Shown in pieces: positions 53,901 through 62,021 of a stretch of 64,000 nt of DNA. The stretch is taken from assembly GCF_002775205.1 (NCBI RefSeq), contig NC_036457.1, positions 5,031,024 through 5,095,023 of the forward strand, in the 5' to 3' direction. The notes beneath the pieces are model-generated. The model was not told where the DNA came from and searched no databases. It saw only the letters and a program-made list of their open reading frames with translations. The stretch is from Xiphophorus maculatus. Its lineage: Eukaryota; Chordata; Actinopteri; Cyprinodontiformes; Poeciliidae. Within the stretch, counting starts at the first letter, position 1. The number at the start of each line of letters is the position of its first letter. The translations under genes were made by a program, and so were the position numbers.

Positions 53901-55129
53901 CTGGCTTCATTGGTCTTTCAGTTCTACTGAAACTGCAGAAATATTTGGTCAAATTTAGTTTTACTAAATTAATTTCCCGCTTTTGGGGACGACCAGTTCA
54001 GAGAAATCCGGGTTTTCCTTTTAAGTGAAATAAAAGCAGATTATTTATTCCTGATTTAGTTGACTTGTCAACGTTCAGTTTCCTTCCAATGTGACACACC
54101 GGCAATGAGATGTTGACCTCTGACCTGCAGAGTGATGAGATCTAAACTGCAGAGCTCCCTGCTGTTGGGATCCGGTTCTGTCCAACCAGAACCAGTCCAC
54201 TTACCGGAGTTGGCCGGAGCTAAAGACTGAGCTAGCTGAAGTGCTGTAGCTAGCCGAAGCTAACAGGAGTTAACCGGAGCTAGCCGAAGCTAACCGGCTG
54301 AACGTTGGTGTGTGCAGGCAGCAGCAGCCGTACCGCGGCGGGGGCCACGGCTGGGACCGGGCCGTCCAGGCTCAGCGGTCTGCGTACCAGCAGAACCTGA
54401 GCCGCGGCGGGGGGGGACCGGGAGGCTACCAGCAGCGCTACGACCAGCGCCAGGAAGACTGGGGCGACCGCCGTGACAACCGGGGCCAGCAGCAGGTAAA
54501 CATCTGGAAACCTGTGGGATCAGATGGATCCCAGTTTAACTCTGGTTCTGACCCAGTTCTGCTCATCACATCCCGACCGGCCAGTCAGACCAGAACCACT
54601 TTGATTTTTCTGGATTTTCATCTTAAAAAAACAAAACATAAAAATCAATGTGAAACTTTAAATAAACTGAGCTGCTGCTCATTTTATTTAAACTTCTGAC
54701 TAAATTTAGTCAATATTTTAATTTTTACTTCAGATTTCTTGCATTTTTTATTTTCCCGCAGTCCGATCCGAGCTGAGTGGTGCTCCAGTTTAAACTGGCA
54801 GAGTCCCAGTTTGACTAAGAAAGTCCAGTTGATCAGAACCGAATCCGGAACCCGTCTGGGTTTTATTCCGCTCTGACATTGGAACCAAGTTAATCATCAA
54901 TCTGTTTTCCTGCTTTTATTTTCATCCAGATTTTTTTTTCCTCAACTGATCAAAAACGAAAAAGTCCCCCTTTTATTTAAAAATGTATTTACAGTTTGAA
55001 ATGATGAAATCTGTTTAAAATGATTAAAACAGTTTGTTAAATGTGATTATTGAAAGCAGCTTCTTTGTTTTCCAGGCCAGAGGATTCCCTCTTCCTCCTC
55101 CATCCAGACATATCCGCTGGAATAACTGA
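39931..55129 (+). CDS. xrn2: 5'-3' exoribonuclease 2, complete (31 exons, 967 aa)
   Basis: Exons: 39931-40005, 40373-40500, 40594-40705, 40777-40888, 41459-41517, 41582-41671, 41743-41815, 42251-42301, 42377-42534, 42858-42932, 43110-43243, 44770-44827, 44904-45011, 45082-45126, 45197-45340, 45645-45689, 45948-46039, 46459-46594, 48474-48581, 48661-48750, 48815-48887, 49001-49084, 49477-49574, 49645-49724, 49805-49861, 50146-50214, 50387-50515, 51203-51324, 53034-53100, 54318-54495, 55076-55129. All phases agree, giving 967 residues (human is 950). The start [15 protein letters not shown] is the XRN N-terminus. Acidic catalytic motifs lie in YLDMNG (Asp54), MAIDGV (Asp103), [12 protein letters not shown] (197-207) and GNDFLPH (343-349). 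A CX2CX4HX4C zinc knuckle sits at 263-276. The [16 protein letters not shown] segment in exon 17 is a likely nuclear signal. The C-terminal tail is Gly/Gln/Arg rich and ends RHIRWNN. The enzyme degrades 5'-monophosphate RNA in the nucleus and acts in Pol II termination and rRNA processing. Confidence 0.96.
40006..40372. other. xrn2 intron 1
   Basis: No feature beyond GT...AG borders was seen; some GTTTAAACC words occur near 40100. Confidence 0.5.
40889..41458. other. xrn2 intron 4
   Basis: No repeat family or exon was recognised in this 570-bp intron. The plus frame at 40893-41213 overlaps it but has no family content. Confidence 0.5.
41816..42250. other. xrn2 intron 7, AT-rich
   Basis: The AT-rich stretch at 41875-42180, rich in ATAAAAATAC-like words, may be an old transposon remnant, but no ends are visible. 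Confidence 0.4.
42535..42857. other. xrn2 intron 9, T-rich
   Basis: After a GTCTGC donor the intron becomes a long T-rich stretch (42590-42830). No element was recognised. Confidence 0.5.
43244..44769. other. xrn2 intron 11 with a possible conserved non-coding block
   Basis: At about 43600-43800 there is a balanced-composition block with many TAAT/ATTA words (for example TTTTAATCACGATCCATAAT), unlike the repeat-rich DNA around it. TGCTAA repeats fill 44000-44220. No coding exon. Confidence 0.45.
46595..48473. other. xrn2 intron 18 (largest), mixed non-coding blocks
   Basis: Non-repetitive, balanced-composition blocks lie at about 47130-47740 and 48030-48240, separated by AT-rich DNA at 47760-48010. 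No exon fits the phase. The antisense frame at 47376-47669 has no family content. Confidence 0.45.
49106..49177. repeat. 18-bp tandem repeat, four copies (xrn2 intron 22)
   Basis: GGTGGGAAGGGGTCGCCT is repeated four times, the last with CAC for CGC. It is intronic; the Leu-Val-Gly-Arg frame is incidental. Confidence 0.93.
50516..51202. other. xrn2 intron 27 with a 33-bp C run
   Basis: A homopolymer of 33 C lies at 50958-50990. Elsewhere there are GCTAGC/TTAGC words. The length of the C run may be unreliable in the assembly. Confidence 0.7.
51325..53033. other. xrn2 intron 28: CTCF-type site, repeats, hairpins, C run
   Basis: It holds CCACTAGGGGGCAG (51387-51400, CTCF-type), repeated AATTAGCATGCTAGCACCCATCGCTC units of about 34 bp at 52266-52350, twin hairpins at 52389-52442 and a 22-bp C run at 52661-52682. 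Frame read-through from exon 28 stops at 51432-51434. Confidence 0.6.
52389..52442. repeat. Two adjacent perfect hairpins (xrn2 intron 28)
   Basis: Stem 1 is 52389-52398 with 52404-52413 (10 bp, GCTGCTTCAC, 5-nt loop). Stem 2 is 52413-52425 with 52430-52442 (13 bp, CGATGCCGGGAGG, loop CGAA). They share base 52413. A short ATCGATGATCATCGAT palindrome follows. Confidence 0.85.
53101..54317. other. xrn2 intron 29
   Basis: A GC-rich non-coding block spans about 53270-53560, with a perfect inverted repeat of GGCGTTCCGATC / GATCGGAACGCC at 53449-53471. AGCTAGCCGAAGCTAAC words lie near 54230-54295. No exon was seen. Confidence 0.5.
54496..55075. other. xrn2 intron 30
   Basis: AT-rich intron with nothing recognised beyond the splice borders. 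Confidence 0.5.
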
Positions 55130-55247
55130 ATTTTCCAGGACGGGAAATTTTTTAATGTTTTAATTTTCTCTGTACAATATTTTCATCTTTTTAAAACCAG
55201 CTTGTAAACCGTGATGTTGAAGTTTTGTTTCTGAGAGAAAATTGTGG

Positions 55248-55253
55248 AATAAA
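55248..55253 (+). terminator. xrn2: xrn2 polyadenylation signal
   Basis: AATAAA lies 119 bp after the xrn2 stop, followed by a TGTTGCTGGG / TTATTTTT downstream region. Confidence 0.75.
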
Positions 55254-55543
55254 ACTAATGTTGCTGGGATTAAATGTCTTCGGATTATTATTTTTCTCAT
55301 TTTATTTAGATTCAGTTCATTGAGACAAAAGAAATAATTTTAAATACAATAAAAATCCAGTTTTTTACATGAAATATTCCATTTTTAAAACGGAAACAGT
55401 CATGCCTGAACGGAACCGACTTTCATTTCCGCTTCAGTTCTGATACCAGCGTTCCCAGCAGACTGAACCAGTTTGCTACCAGTGAACCGGAATTCTGAGG
55501 AATATTCCTGTTAATCCAGGAGGAAGTTCTGGTTCAGTTCGGT

Positions 55544-55549
55544 TTTATT
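55544..55549 (-). terminator. nkx2-4: nkx2-4 polyadenylation signal (candidate)
   Basis: TTTATT on the plus strand reads AATAAA on the minus strand, about 130 bp beyond the nkx2-4 stop. The two convergent genes' signals are about 290 bp apart; the stretch between (55254-55543) holds nothing else. Confidence 0.5.
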
Positions 55550-55677
55550 TTTCCTCCATCCCGCTGGATGTCCGAGTCTCTGCGTAAAGGAACCGAGGTT
55601 TTACGCGCGGAAATAAAAACTGGATCATTTTCCCTCCTGCGGTCCTGGGTCGGGAATGTTCTCTAGTTTTCCCGGTT

Positions 55678-57208
55678 CTACCAGGTTCGGCCGTACAGTA
55701 AATTGGACCCGAGCATGCTGCTGGTGTATTCGATGAGCGCCGCGTCCGTCTGCGTCAGGTTGATGTGCGGCTGCAGGCCGAGCGGCGGGCTGGGGCACAG
55801 ATCCTCCAGCTGCTCCGGGGAGGACCGCTGGTTCTGGTTCTGGTTGGCTACCGCGTCAGCAGAGCCGGCCTGGCGGGTCCCGGTGTGGCTCGGTTCGCCC
55901 CGGCAGCTCCGATCTGCCTTGGAGAGGAGCGGGGACCTGGCGGAGGAGCGGCGGGAGGCCGCGCTCTGGCCGCCGGCCTCCTGCTGCTGCTGCTGGGCGG
56001 CCTTGTCTTTGGCCTGCCGCTTCAGCTTGTAGCGGTGGTTCTGGAACCAGATCTTGACCTGGTTCGGGCTGAGGTGGATGAGGCCGGCCAGGTGTTCCCG
56101 CTCCGGGGCGGACAGGTACTTCTGCTGCTTGAAGCGCCGCTCCAGCTCGAACACCTGCGCCTGGGAGAAAAGGACCCGCCGCTTGCGGCGCGGCGCGGCG
56201 TGGAGCGACAGCACCGGCTTGGAGCCGGGATCCATCCCGGAGAGGCTCACCGCGCCCGGGGCGCCCATCAGCCTGGAGACTGGGAGAGACCGAGTTAAAA
56301 AGTAACCTGGAAAACCCGCCAGTCAGAAATAAAAAAATATTTATGGTTAATTTTACTTTTATTCTAGTTCCTTTCTTCTCTAAATAATGAAAAATTTTAA
56401 ACACATTTAAATGTTGAAAAAAAAATATTGAAATTGCAACGAAATTCTTTCCTTTAAGCAGATTAAAAAGTCATTTAGACTTTTATCTGCAATTCGACTA
56501 AAATTCAATTTTAAAGATTCATTTTCTTCTTTTCATGAAATTGTTTTAACTCAATTTATAAAAATGATACTTATTTTAATAAAACTTAAACAGAAAGCTG
56601 AACTATTAAATTAAAGTTTAATTCTATAGCTGCAATTCACAACAAATGTCTCAAGGTTTTTTTTACAAAAATACAATCATTTCGATTTAATCATCCAAAT
56701 ATCCAAAATGTTCCCAGCTATAAAACTAATTATTCAAAGCAGAATAAAAAGTTTCTATCTCAGCAGACTGACTGATGAACACAGAAACAGTTTAAAGCAG
56801 CAGTTAGCATTTTAAATAAATCACGGAGCGGTTCCGGTCGGACTCACTGCTCTGGTAGCGGGGCTCCGGGCCGCCGTACCAGGCGGCGGGCCCTCCGCCC
56901 CGCCCCGGCTCCGGGAGTAGCTCCCCGCCGCCGAAGCCCGCCGCGGCCCCGGAGAACTGCGGCACCCCGGGGGAAGCGTGGTAGGCGGGCCCGGGGCCCA
57001 GAGCTGAGGAAGAGGAGGGAGCGGACAGGTGATGATGATGATGGTGGTGGTGGTACAGGTGGTTCTGGTTCTGGATCTGGGTCCCAGCCTGCCGGTAGGC
57101 CCCCAGCGGGCCGGGCTCCATCCCTCCGAACCGGCGGTACGCCTCCTCCATCGGGCTCAGGATGTCTGTAACTGAGAACGGCGTGGACAGCTTTGGGCTC
57201 ATGGACAA
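55678..57208 (-). CDS. nkx2-4: NK2 homeobox protein Nkx2.4, two exons, 320 aa
   Basis: Exon 1 is 57208-56848 and exon 2 is 56279-55678. The donor GTGAGT and the acceptor CCCAG|TCTCCAGG give the junction YQS-ISRLMGAP, matching the family ISRFMGP site. The start [19 protein letters not shown] is the TN (Eh1-like, Groucho-binding) motif. The homeodomain is about residues 151-210 and carries the NK2 signature Tyr54 in [12 protein letters not shown]. The C-terminus ends SNLLYGRTW, shared by NKX2-1 and NKX2-4. A run of eight His lies in exon 1. Synteny with xrn2 makes it Nkx2.4 rather than Nkx2.1. The NK2-specific domain, normally an RRVAVPVLVKDGKPC-like stretch, is hard to see: the matching place reads [17 protein letters not shown]. 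The family is a nuclear regulator of ventral forebrain/hypothalamus and thyroid-related fates. Confidence 0.94.
56280..56847. other. nkx2-4 intron
   Basis: AT-rich intron between the two exons, with nothing recognised beyond the splice signals. Confidence 0.6.
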
Positions 57209-57480
57209 GCTGCGCGGTCCGGTTCGGTTCGGTTCGGCTCTGTGCTGGATGCTCGTCCTCCTCCGTCTCTCTGAGGCGCGGGGGCCGCGGGCCCCGTCCC
57301 GGTGGGGGCGGAGTGACGGAGAGGTTCGGTTCGGTTCTTCAGAACTTTCTCAGATCTGCAGCAGGAAACCGCGCGTGCAGCTTTCACCTGTTCAGGAGGT
57401 TCCTGCGATGCGGGGCGCGTGAAGAAGCGCGTGCACGAGGAGCATTCATGTGGAAAACCACGTGAGGTTTCCACCTGTTG
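57209..57480 (-). promoter_or_regulatory. nkx2-4: nkx2-4 5' region, GC-rich with E-box
   Basis: Continues the GC-rich island of exon 1. Contains GGTTCGGTTCGGTTCGG-like short repeats and a CACGTG E-box at 57459-57464 within near-palindromic TTTCC/GGAAA flanks. No TATA box is clear. Confidence 0.4.
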
Positions 57481-57882
57481 GAGGAACACAGGTCCAGATG
57501 CTCGGAACCAGCGGGTCCTGCCGCCTGCAGCGGATTTTCCTAAATGATCCAGAATAATCCAGAAACTCAATAATCCAGATCAGTTGAGTGTTTTAATAAT
57601 CTGTTCATTGTTGTTTAATTTAACATTTTAATAACATTTGTACAGAAAATAAAATCATTTAAGATCAAAAACAAAAACCTTTTTATTCAGATTTTATCAG
57701 ATTTTCTGGAACTTTATGTCTTTAACTGTGAAGTAAATTTAAAATATATTTACTCTAATTTCAGTTTTCATTCTTTTTTCAAAGTTACTTTTTAAATCGG
57801 AACTGATCGATCCGGAATTTTTCTCATGAAAGACGCGCATGCGCTCTGTTGAACCAAAAAGCTGCTGACCTGCAGCATCACG

Positions 57883-57944
<62 letters not shown>

Positions 57945-58790
57945 TTACAGTCAGATACTGTTGTACCGAACCGAACCGAACGTTCTGATCTCGGATTAAA
58001 ACAAAGTTCAGCTTCCTGACGTCATCAGCTGTGACGTCACATAATGATGAGTCTGAGAATCTTTATCCTGTCAGAATGAAGGTTTTATTTCATATCTCTT
58101 GTATTTCATTTTGACACATTTATGTTTTTAATTTTTGTGCGACCCGTTAGAACCGACTCGTTTATTTATTACCTTTCATTTGATTTCATAATTCAGTGGA
58201 AGAAATAAATTAAATCCCATCCAGCTCCCAGCATGCATGAGGCGACAGTGGAGAGGAAAAACTCCTGTTTAACAGAATGAAACCTCCAGCAGAACCAGAA
58301 CCAGGAGTGTCCAGGATCACTTCCTGATCCGCTCCACGTTTCCTGCCTCTCCGCTCCTTCGCTCTCGGTCAGTTAAATCGCGGCCCCTCAGGAGGAGGAG
58401 CGGGGCCCCAGTGGGGCCCCAGTGGGGCCCCAGCGGGGCGCAGCGGGCGAGTGGCTCTTAGCCAAGGGGGGTTGGGGGGGGTAAAGGCGCAGGATCTGTG
58501 TTTCCATGGAGACAAACAGTTAGATCTCCATGGCAACCAAACATTGAAGCAACCCCAGAACTCTGGAAAACTTCCCATAAATATTTCCACAGTGGAAACT
58601 TTTCCTCAAAGCTCCGACCAAAACAACCCCAGAATGGTATAGTCAAAGTCCAGACCCCAACCCAACTCTTTGACTATAAATTCTGGCTGAGGAATTATTA
58701 TTCCTCCAGTTTCACAGTTCTGACCCGTTCTGATGTTCTGAAGTTTGGGAAAGTATGAAAACTTTCTAACTGAGCACAGGTTCTGGTTCT
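57481..58790. other. Intergenic upstream of nkx2-4
   Basis: Contains a perfect NRF1-type palindrome GCGCATGCGC at 57835-57844, the GT repeat (57885-57942) and a GGGGCCCCAGT 13-bp repeat near 58400-58440. No gene was seen. Confidence 0.5.
57885..57942. repeat. (GT)n microsatellite
   Basis: Uninterrupted GT for 58 bp, following ACGTA. Confidence 0.97.
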
Positions 58791-58823
58791 GGGTCTGGGT
58801 CTGGGTCTGGTTCTGGTTCTGGA

Positions 58824-59240
58824 TCAATAAACAGCACCCTCTCCACCACATAGTGGACAGACAGCGGAGCACCTTCTCACATAGGCTGCTCCAGCTCCGC
58901 TGTCGTAGGGACAGATACAGGAAATCCTTCCTGCCACATGCCATCTCACTGTACAATAAAAACTAAATCATTGTTCTGCACTAATCAGTCCAATTTTGCA
59001 CAACTGCACTGTAGCACACTTGCTGTACATATATTTACATATACATACTATATCTGCATTTTTTGAATCTTTGCAAGGACTGCTCTAAGCTGCTTTTTAT
59101 ATTGACAGCATGTTATATTTTATTTTTATTTTATCTTGTCTACATTGCTGCTCAGTGGTGGTTGTTGTGTGTCTTGTCTCTATGCTGCGGTAACTGTGAA
59201 GTAATTTCCCTGCTGGGATGAATAAAGTAATTCTATTCTG
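58824..59240 (+). mobile_element. LINE 3' end (L2/CR1/Rex1-like), 5' truncated
   Basis: An open frame ends RRDRYRKSFLPHAISLYNKN and stops. This is the conserved C-terminus of CR1/L2/Rex1-type ORF2 in fish. The 3' UTR ends AATTTCCCTGCTGGGATGAAT, then AAAGTAATTCTATTCTGG. The element sits inside a GGTTCTGGGTCTGG repeat present on both sides, so it inserted into that repeat. Confidence 0.78.
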
Positions 59241-60089
59241 GTTCTGGGTCTGGTTCTGGTTCTAAAGCTAAAATAAATCAGTTTTTACAGGAAAACATAA
59301 AACATGTCAACAGATTTTTAAACAAATAAAAATTTATTTTAACTTTTTTTCTGTTTGGAAATTGAAACATTTGCAAAGACAGAAAACAGAACCAGACTGG
59401 ACTCGGTTCTGATCCGATCCGGTCTCGGTTCTGTGGATGTTTTTTATGTTGGGAGAGTCGGATTTACTTTCAGCTGCGGATGAATCCAGTGTCGTTGATG
59501 AGGCGCTCCGTGTCGCCATGGCAACCAGTGAAGTCAAAGGTCAGCAGACGTGATGTTCAAAATCCAGCAGCAGGTTTAAAGGACGACTCTTCATCTCTGA
59601 TGAAGACCATGGTGAGGTTCTGACCCTTGTAGTAACCAGGTTCTGATTGGTCCAGAAGTTCCCAACGGAACCCTCAGTACCGGACTGCAGGTGGTTCCGA
59701 TAGGTTACCCCACTCTGCTGCCACCAGGGGGCGCTGCTACTAGTGGCTAGCTTTTTGGAAAAGCAAGCATTAACCAACAATACAAATCAAGATGGCCGCC
59801 ATAGATGTTATCGCAGATGAATGCTTTTAGTGTCAAATTATAGTCAGGAAAACATAAAACATAGAACATAGAAATCAGATTTACTGATCATTTTTTATTT
59901 TTCAAGATGGCTGCAAAGGTTGTCATGGAGAATTAATTTTGGCACTAAATTTTAAAATTGTAAAATTTTAGCCAACATATTTTGAACCACAGAAATCCAC
60001 AGAAACTCACCACCACCACCTGGTGGTGAGTTGGCTCCGGTGGTGGGGGAGGATGCCGGTCTGACCTGCACGGACTGTTTTCTTCACAC
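59241..60089. other. Intergenic; strong CTCF-type motif at 59721
   Basis: CCACCAGGGGGCGCTG at 59721-59736 is a near-ideal CTCF core (plus). The CACCACC/GGTGGTG hairpin lies at about 60005-60035. No gene was seen. Confidence 0.5.
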
Positions 60090-60372
60090 ACACGTTATAC
60101 CTGCAAATTTTATCTGCCATTATTTATCTATAATCCATTCCCTAACATTCTTGTATATTCTGTATAATCTGTGCCCATATTTATATTTATACACAATATC
60201 TATATCTCTTGCTATAACCCCTTATAGTCCATACATACATAGTCTTGTACATCCGTAAATAAATATTTATATCTCGTAGAGCACTTCTGGATAGATGCAA
60301 ACTACATCTCGTTGCTTGTACTTGTGACAGTGCAATGACAATAAAGTTGAATTCTATTCTATTCTATTCTAT
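60090..60372 (+). mobile_element. LINE 3' UTR with (ATTCT)n tail
   Basis: A T/A-rich stretch ending GCAATGACAATAAAGTTGAATT and repeated CTATT/ATTCT, a common fish non-LTR 3' end (Rex1/CR1-like). No coding part remains. Confidence 0.65.
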
Positions 60373-60391
60373 CAGACCTGAACCTGATGCA

Positions 60392-60429
60392 GACCTGATG
60401 CATGAGGTCCAGGTCTGATGCATCAGGTC
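60392..60429. repeat. 12-bp inverted repeat at a LINE junction
   Basis: GACCTGATGCAT at 60392-60403 pairs with ATGCATCAGGTC at 60418-60429. It sits between the ATTCT tail of one LINE and the truncated 5' end of the next. Confidence 0.8.
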
Positions 60430-60432
60430 ACA

Positions 60433-62021
60433 ACCCTCAGCAGTTGTGAGGGTCTGCTGGGAACGTCTGGCGGAATCCCCTGTGAGACGGAGCTTTAACT
60501 CCCATCTCCGGCAGAACTTCGAACACGTCCCGGGGGAGGTGGGGGACATGGAGTCTGAGTGGACCGTGTTCCGTGCCTCCATTGTCGAGGCGGCCGATCG
60601 GAGCTCTGGCCGCAAGGTTGTTGGTGCCTGTCGCGGCGGAAACCCTCGAACCCGTTGGTGGACACCTTTGGTGAGGGATGCTGTCAGGCTGAAGAAGGAG
60701 TCCTATCGGGTCTTTTTGGCCTGTGGGACTCCAGAAGCAGCTGATGGGTACCGGTGGGTGAAGCGGCTTGCGGCTCGGGTGGTTGCTGAGGCAAAAACAC
60801 GGGCGTGGGAGGAGCTTGGAGAGGCCATGGAGAAAGACTTCCGTACGGCTACGAGGCGATTCTGGTCCACCATCCGGCGTCTCAGGGGAGGGAAGCAGTG
60901 CAGCATCAACACTGTTTATACTGGGGATGGTGTGCTGCTGACCTCTACTCGGGACGTTGTGGGCCGGTGGGCAGAATACTTCGAAAACCTCCTCAATCCC
61001 ACCAACATGTCTTCCATTGAGGAAGCTGAGCCTGGGGACTCTGGATTGGGCTCTCCAATCTCTGGGGGCGAGGTCGCCGAGGTGGTTAAAAAGCTCCTCG
61101 GTGGCAAGGCCCCAGGGGTGGATGGGATCCGCCCGGAGTTCCTTAAGGCTCTGGATGTTGTAGGGTTGTGTTGGCTGACGCGACTCTGCAATATCGCATG
61201 GACATCGGGGGCAGTTCCCCTGGATTGGCAGACTGGGGTGGTGGTCCCCCTGTTCAAAAAGGGGGACCGGCGGGTGTGCTCCAATTACAGGGGGGTGACA
61301 CTCTTAAGCCTCCCTGGCAAGGTCTATTGAGGGGTCCTGGAGAGGAGGGTCCGTCGGATAGTTGAACTTCGGATTCAGGAGGAACTCCCCAAGTGGAGGA
61401 GTTCAAGTATCTCGGGATCTTGTTCACGAATGAGGGAATAAGGGAGCGGGAGGTCGATAGGCGGATTGGCACAGCGTCTGCCATCAAGCAGGCGCTGTAC
61501 CGGTCCGTCGTGGTGAAGAGAGCTGAGCCAAACAGCGAGGCTCTCGATTTACCGGTCGATCTACATTCCCACCCTCATCTATGGTCATAAGCTTTGGGTC
61601 ATGACCGAAAGAACAAGATCGCGGATACAAGCGGCAGAAATGGGTTTTCTCCGTAGGGTGTCTGGGCTCTCCCTTAGAGAGAAGCTCAGTCATCCGGGAG
61701 GGACTCAGAGTAGAGCCACTGCTCCTTCACATCGAGAGGAGCCAGTTGAGGAGCATCTGGTCAGGACGCCTCCCTGGTGAGGCGTTCAGGTCCCACCGGG
61801 AGGAGGGGAAAACTGGGACACGCTGGAGGGACGATGTTCCTCTACTGGGAACGCCTTGGGATTCCCCTGGATGAACTGGAACAAGAGACTGGAGAGGGAA
61901 GTCTGGGCCTTCTGGAGGAGAAAATGGATGGATGGATGGATGGATGGATGGATGGATGGATGGATGGATGGATGGATGGATGGATGGATGGATGGATGGA
62001 TGGATGGATGGATGGATGGAT
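60433..62021 (+). mobile_element. RTE-type LINE, 5' truncated and internally deleted
   Basis: The frame from about 60446 to 61330 (294 codons) reads VCWERLAESPVRRSFNSHL, VGACRGGNPRTRWWTP, WTSGAVPLDWQTGVVVPLFK and NYRGVTLLSLPGKVY. These are the region before the RT domain and the first RT motifs of a common fish RTE family. It ends at a nonsense/frameshift after GKVY. Sequence from about 61392 (VEEFKYLGILFTNEG) then resumes near the C-terminal end, so the RT catalytic core is deleted. The 3' end finishes with a (GGAT)n tail at 61925-62021, typical of RTE elements. It is inactive. Confidence 0.9.
61925..62021. repeat. (GGAT)n tail of the RTE element
   Basis: About 24 perfect ATGG/GGAT tetramers directly after the RTE 3' terminus. 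Confidence 0.97.

Noticed and set aside
60446..61330. 294-residue frame as a host gene
   Set aside because: Recognisable RTE LINE polyprotein segment ending in a nonsense/frameshift, with LINE 3' end and GGAT tail downstream.
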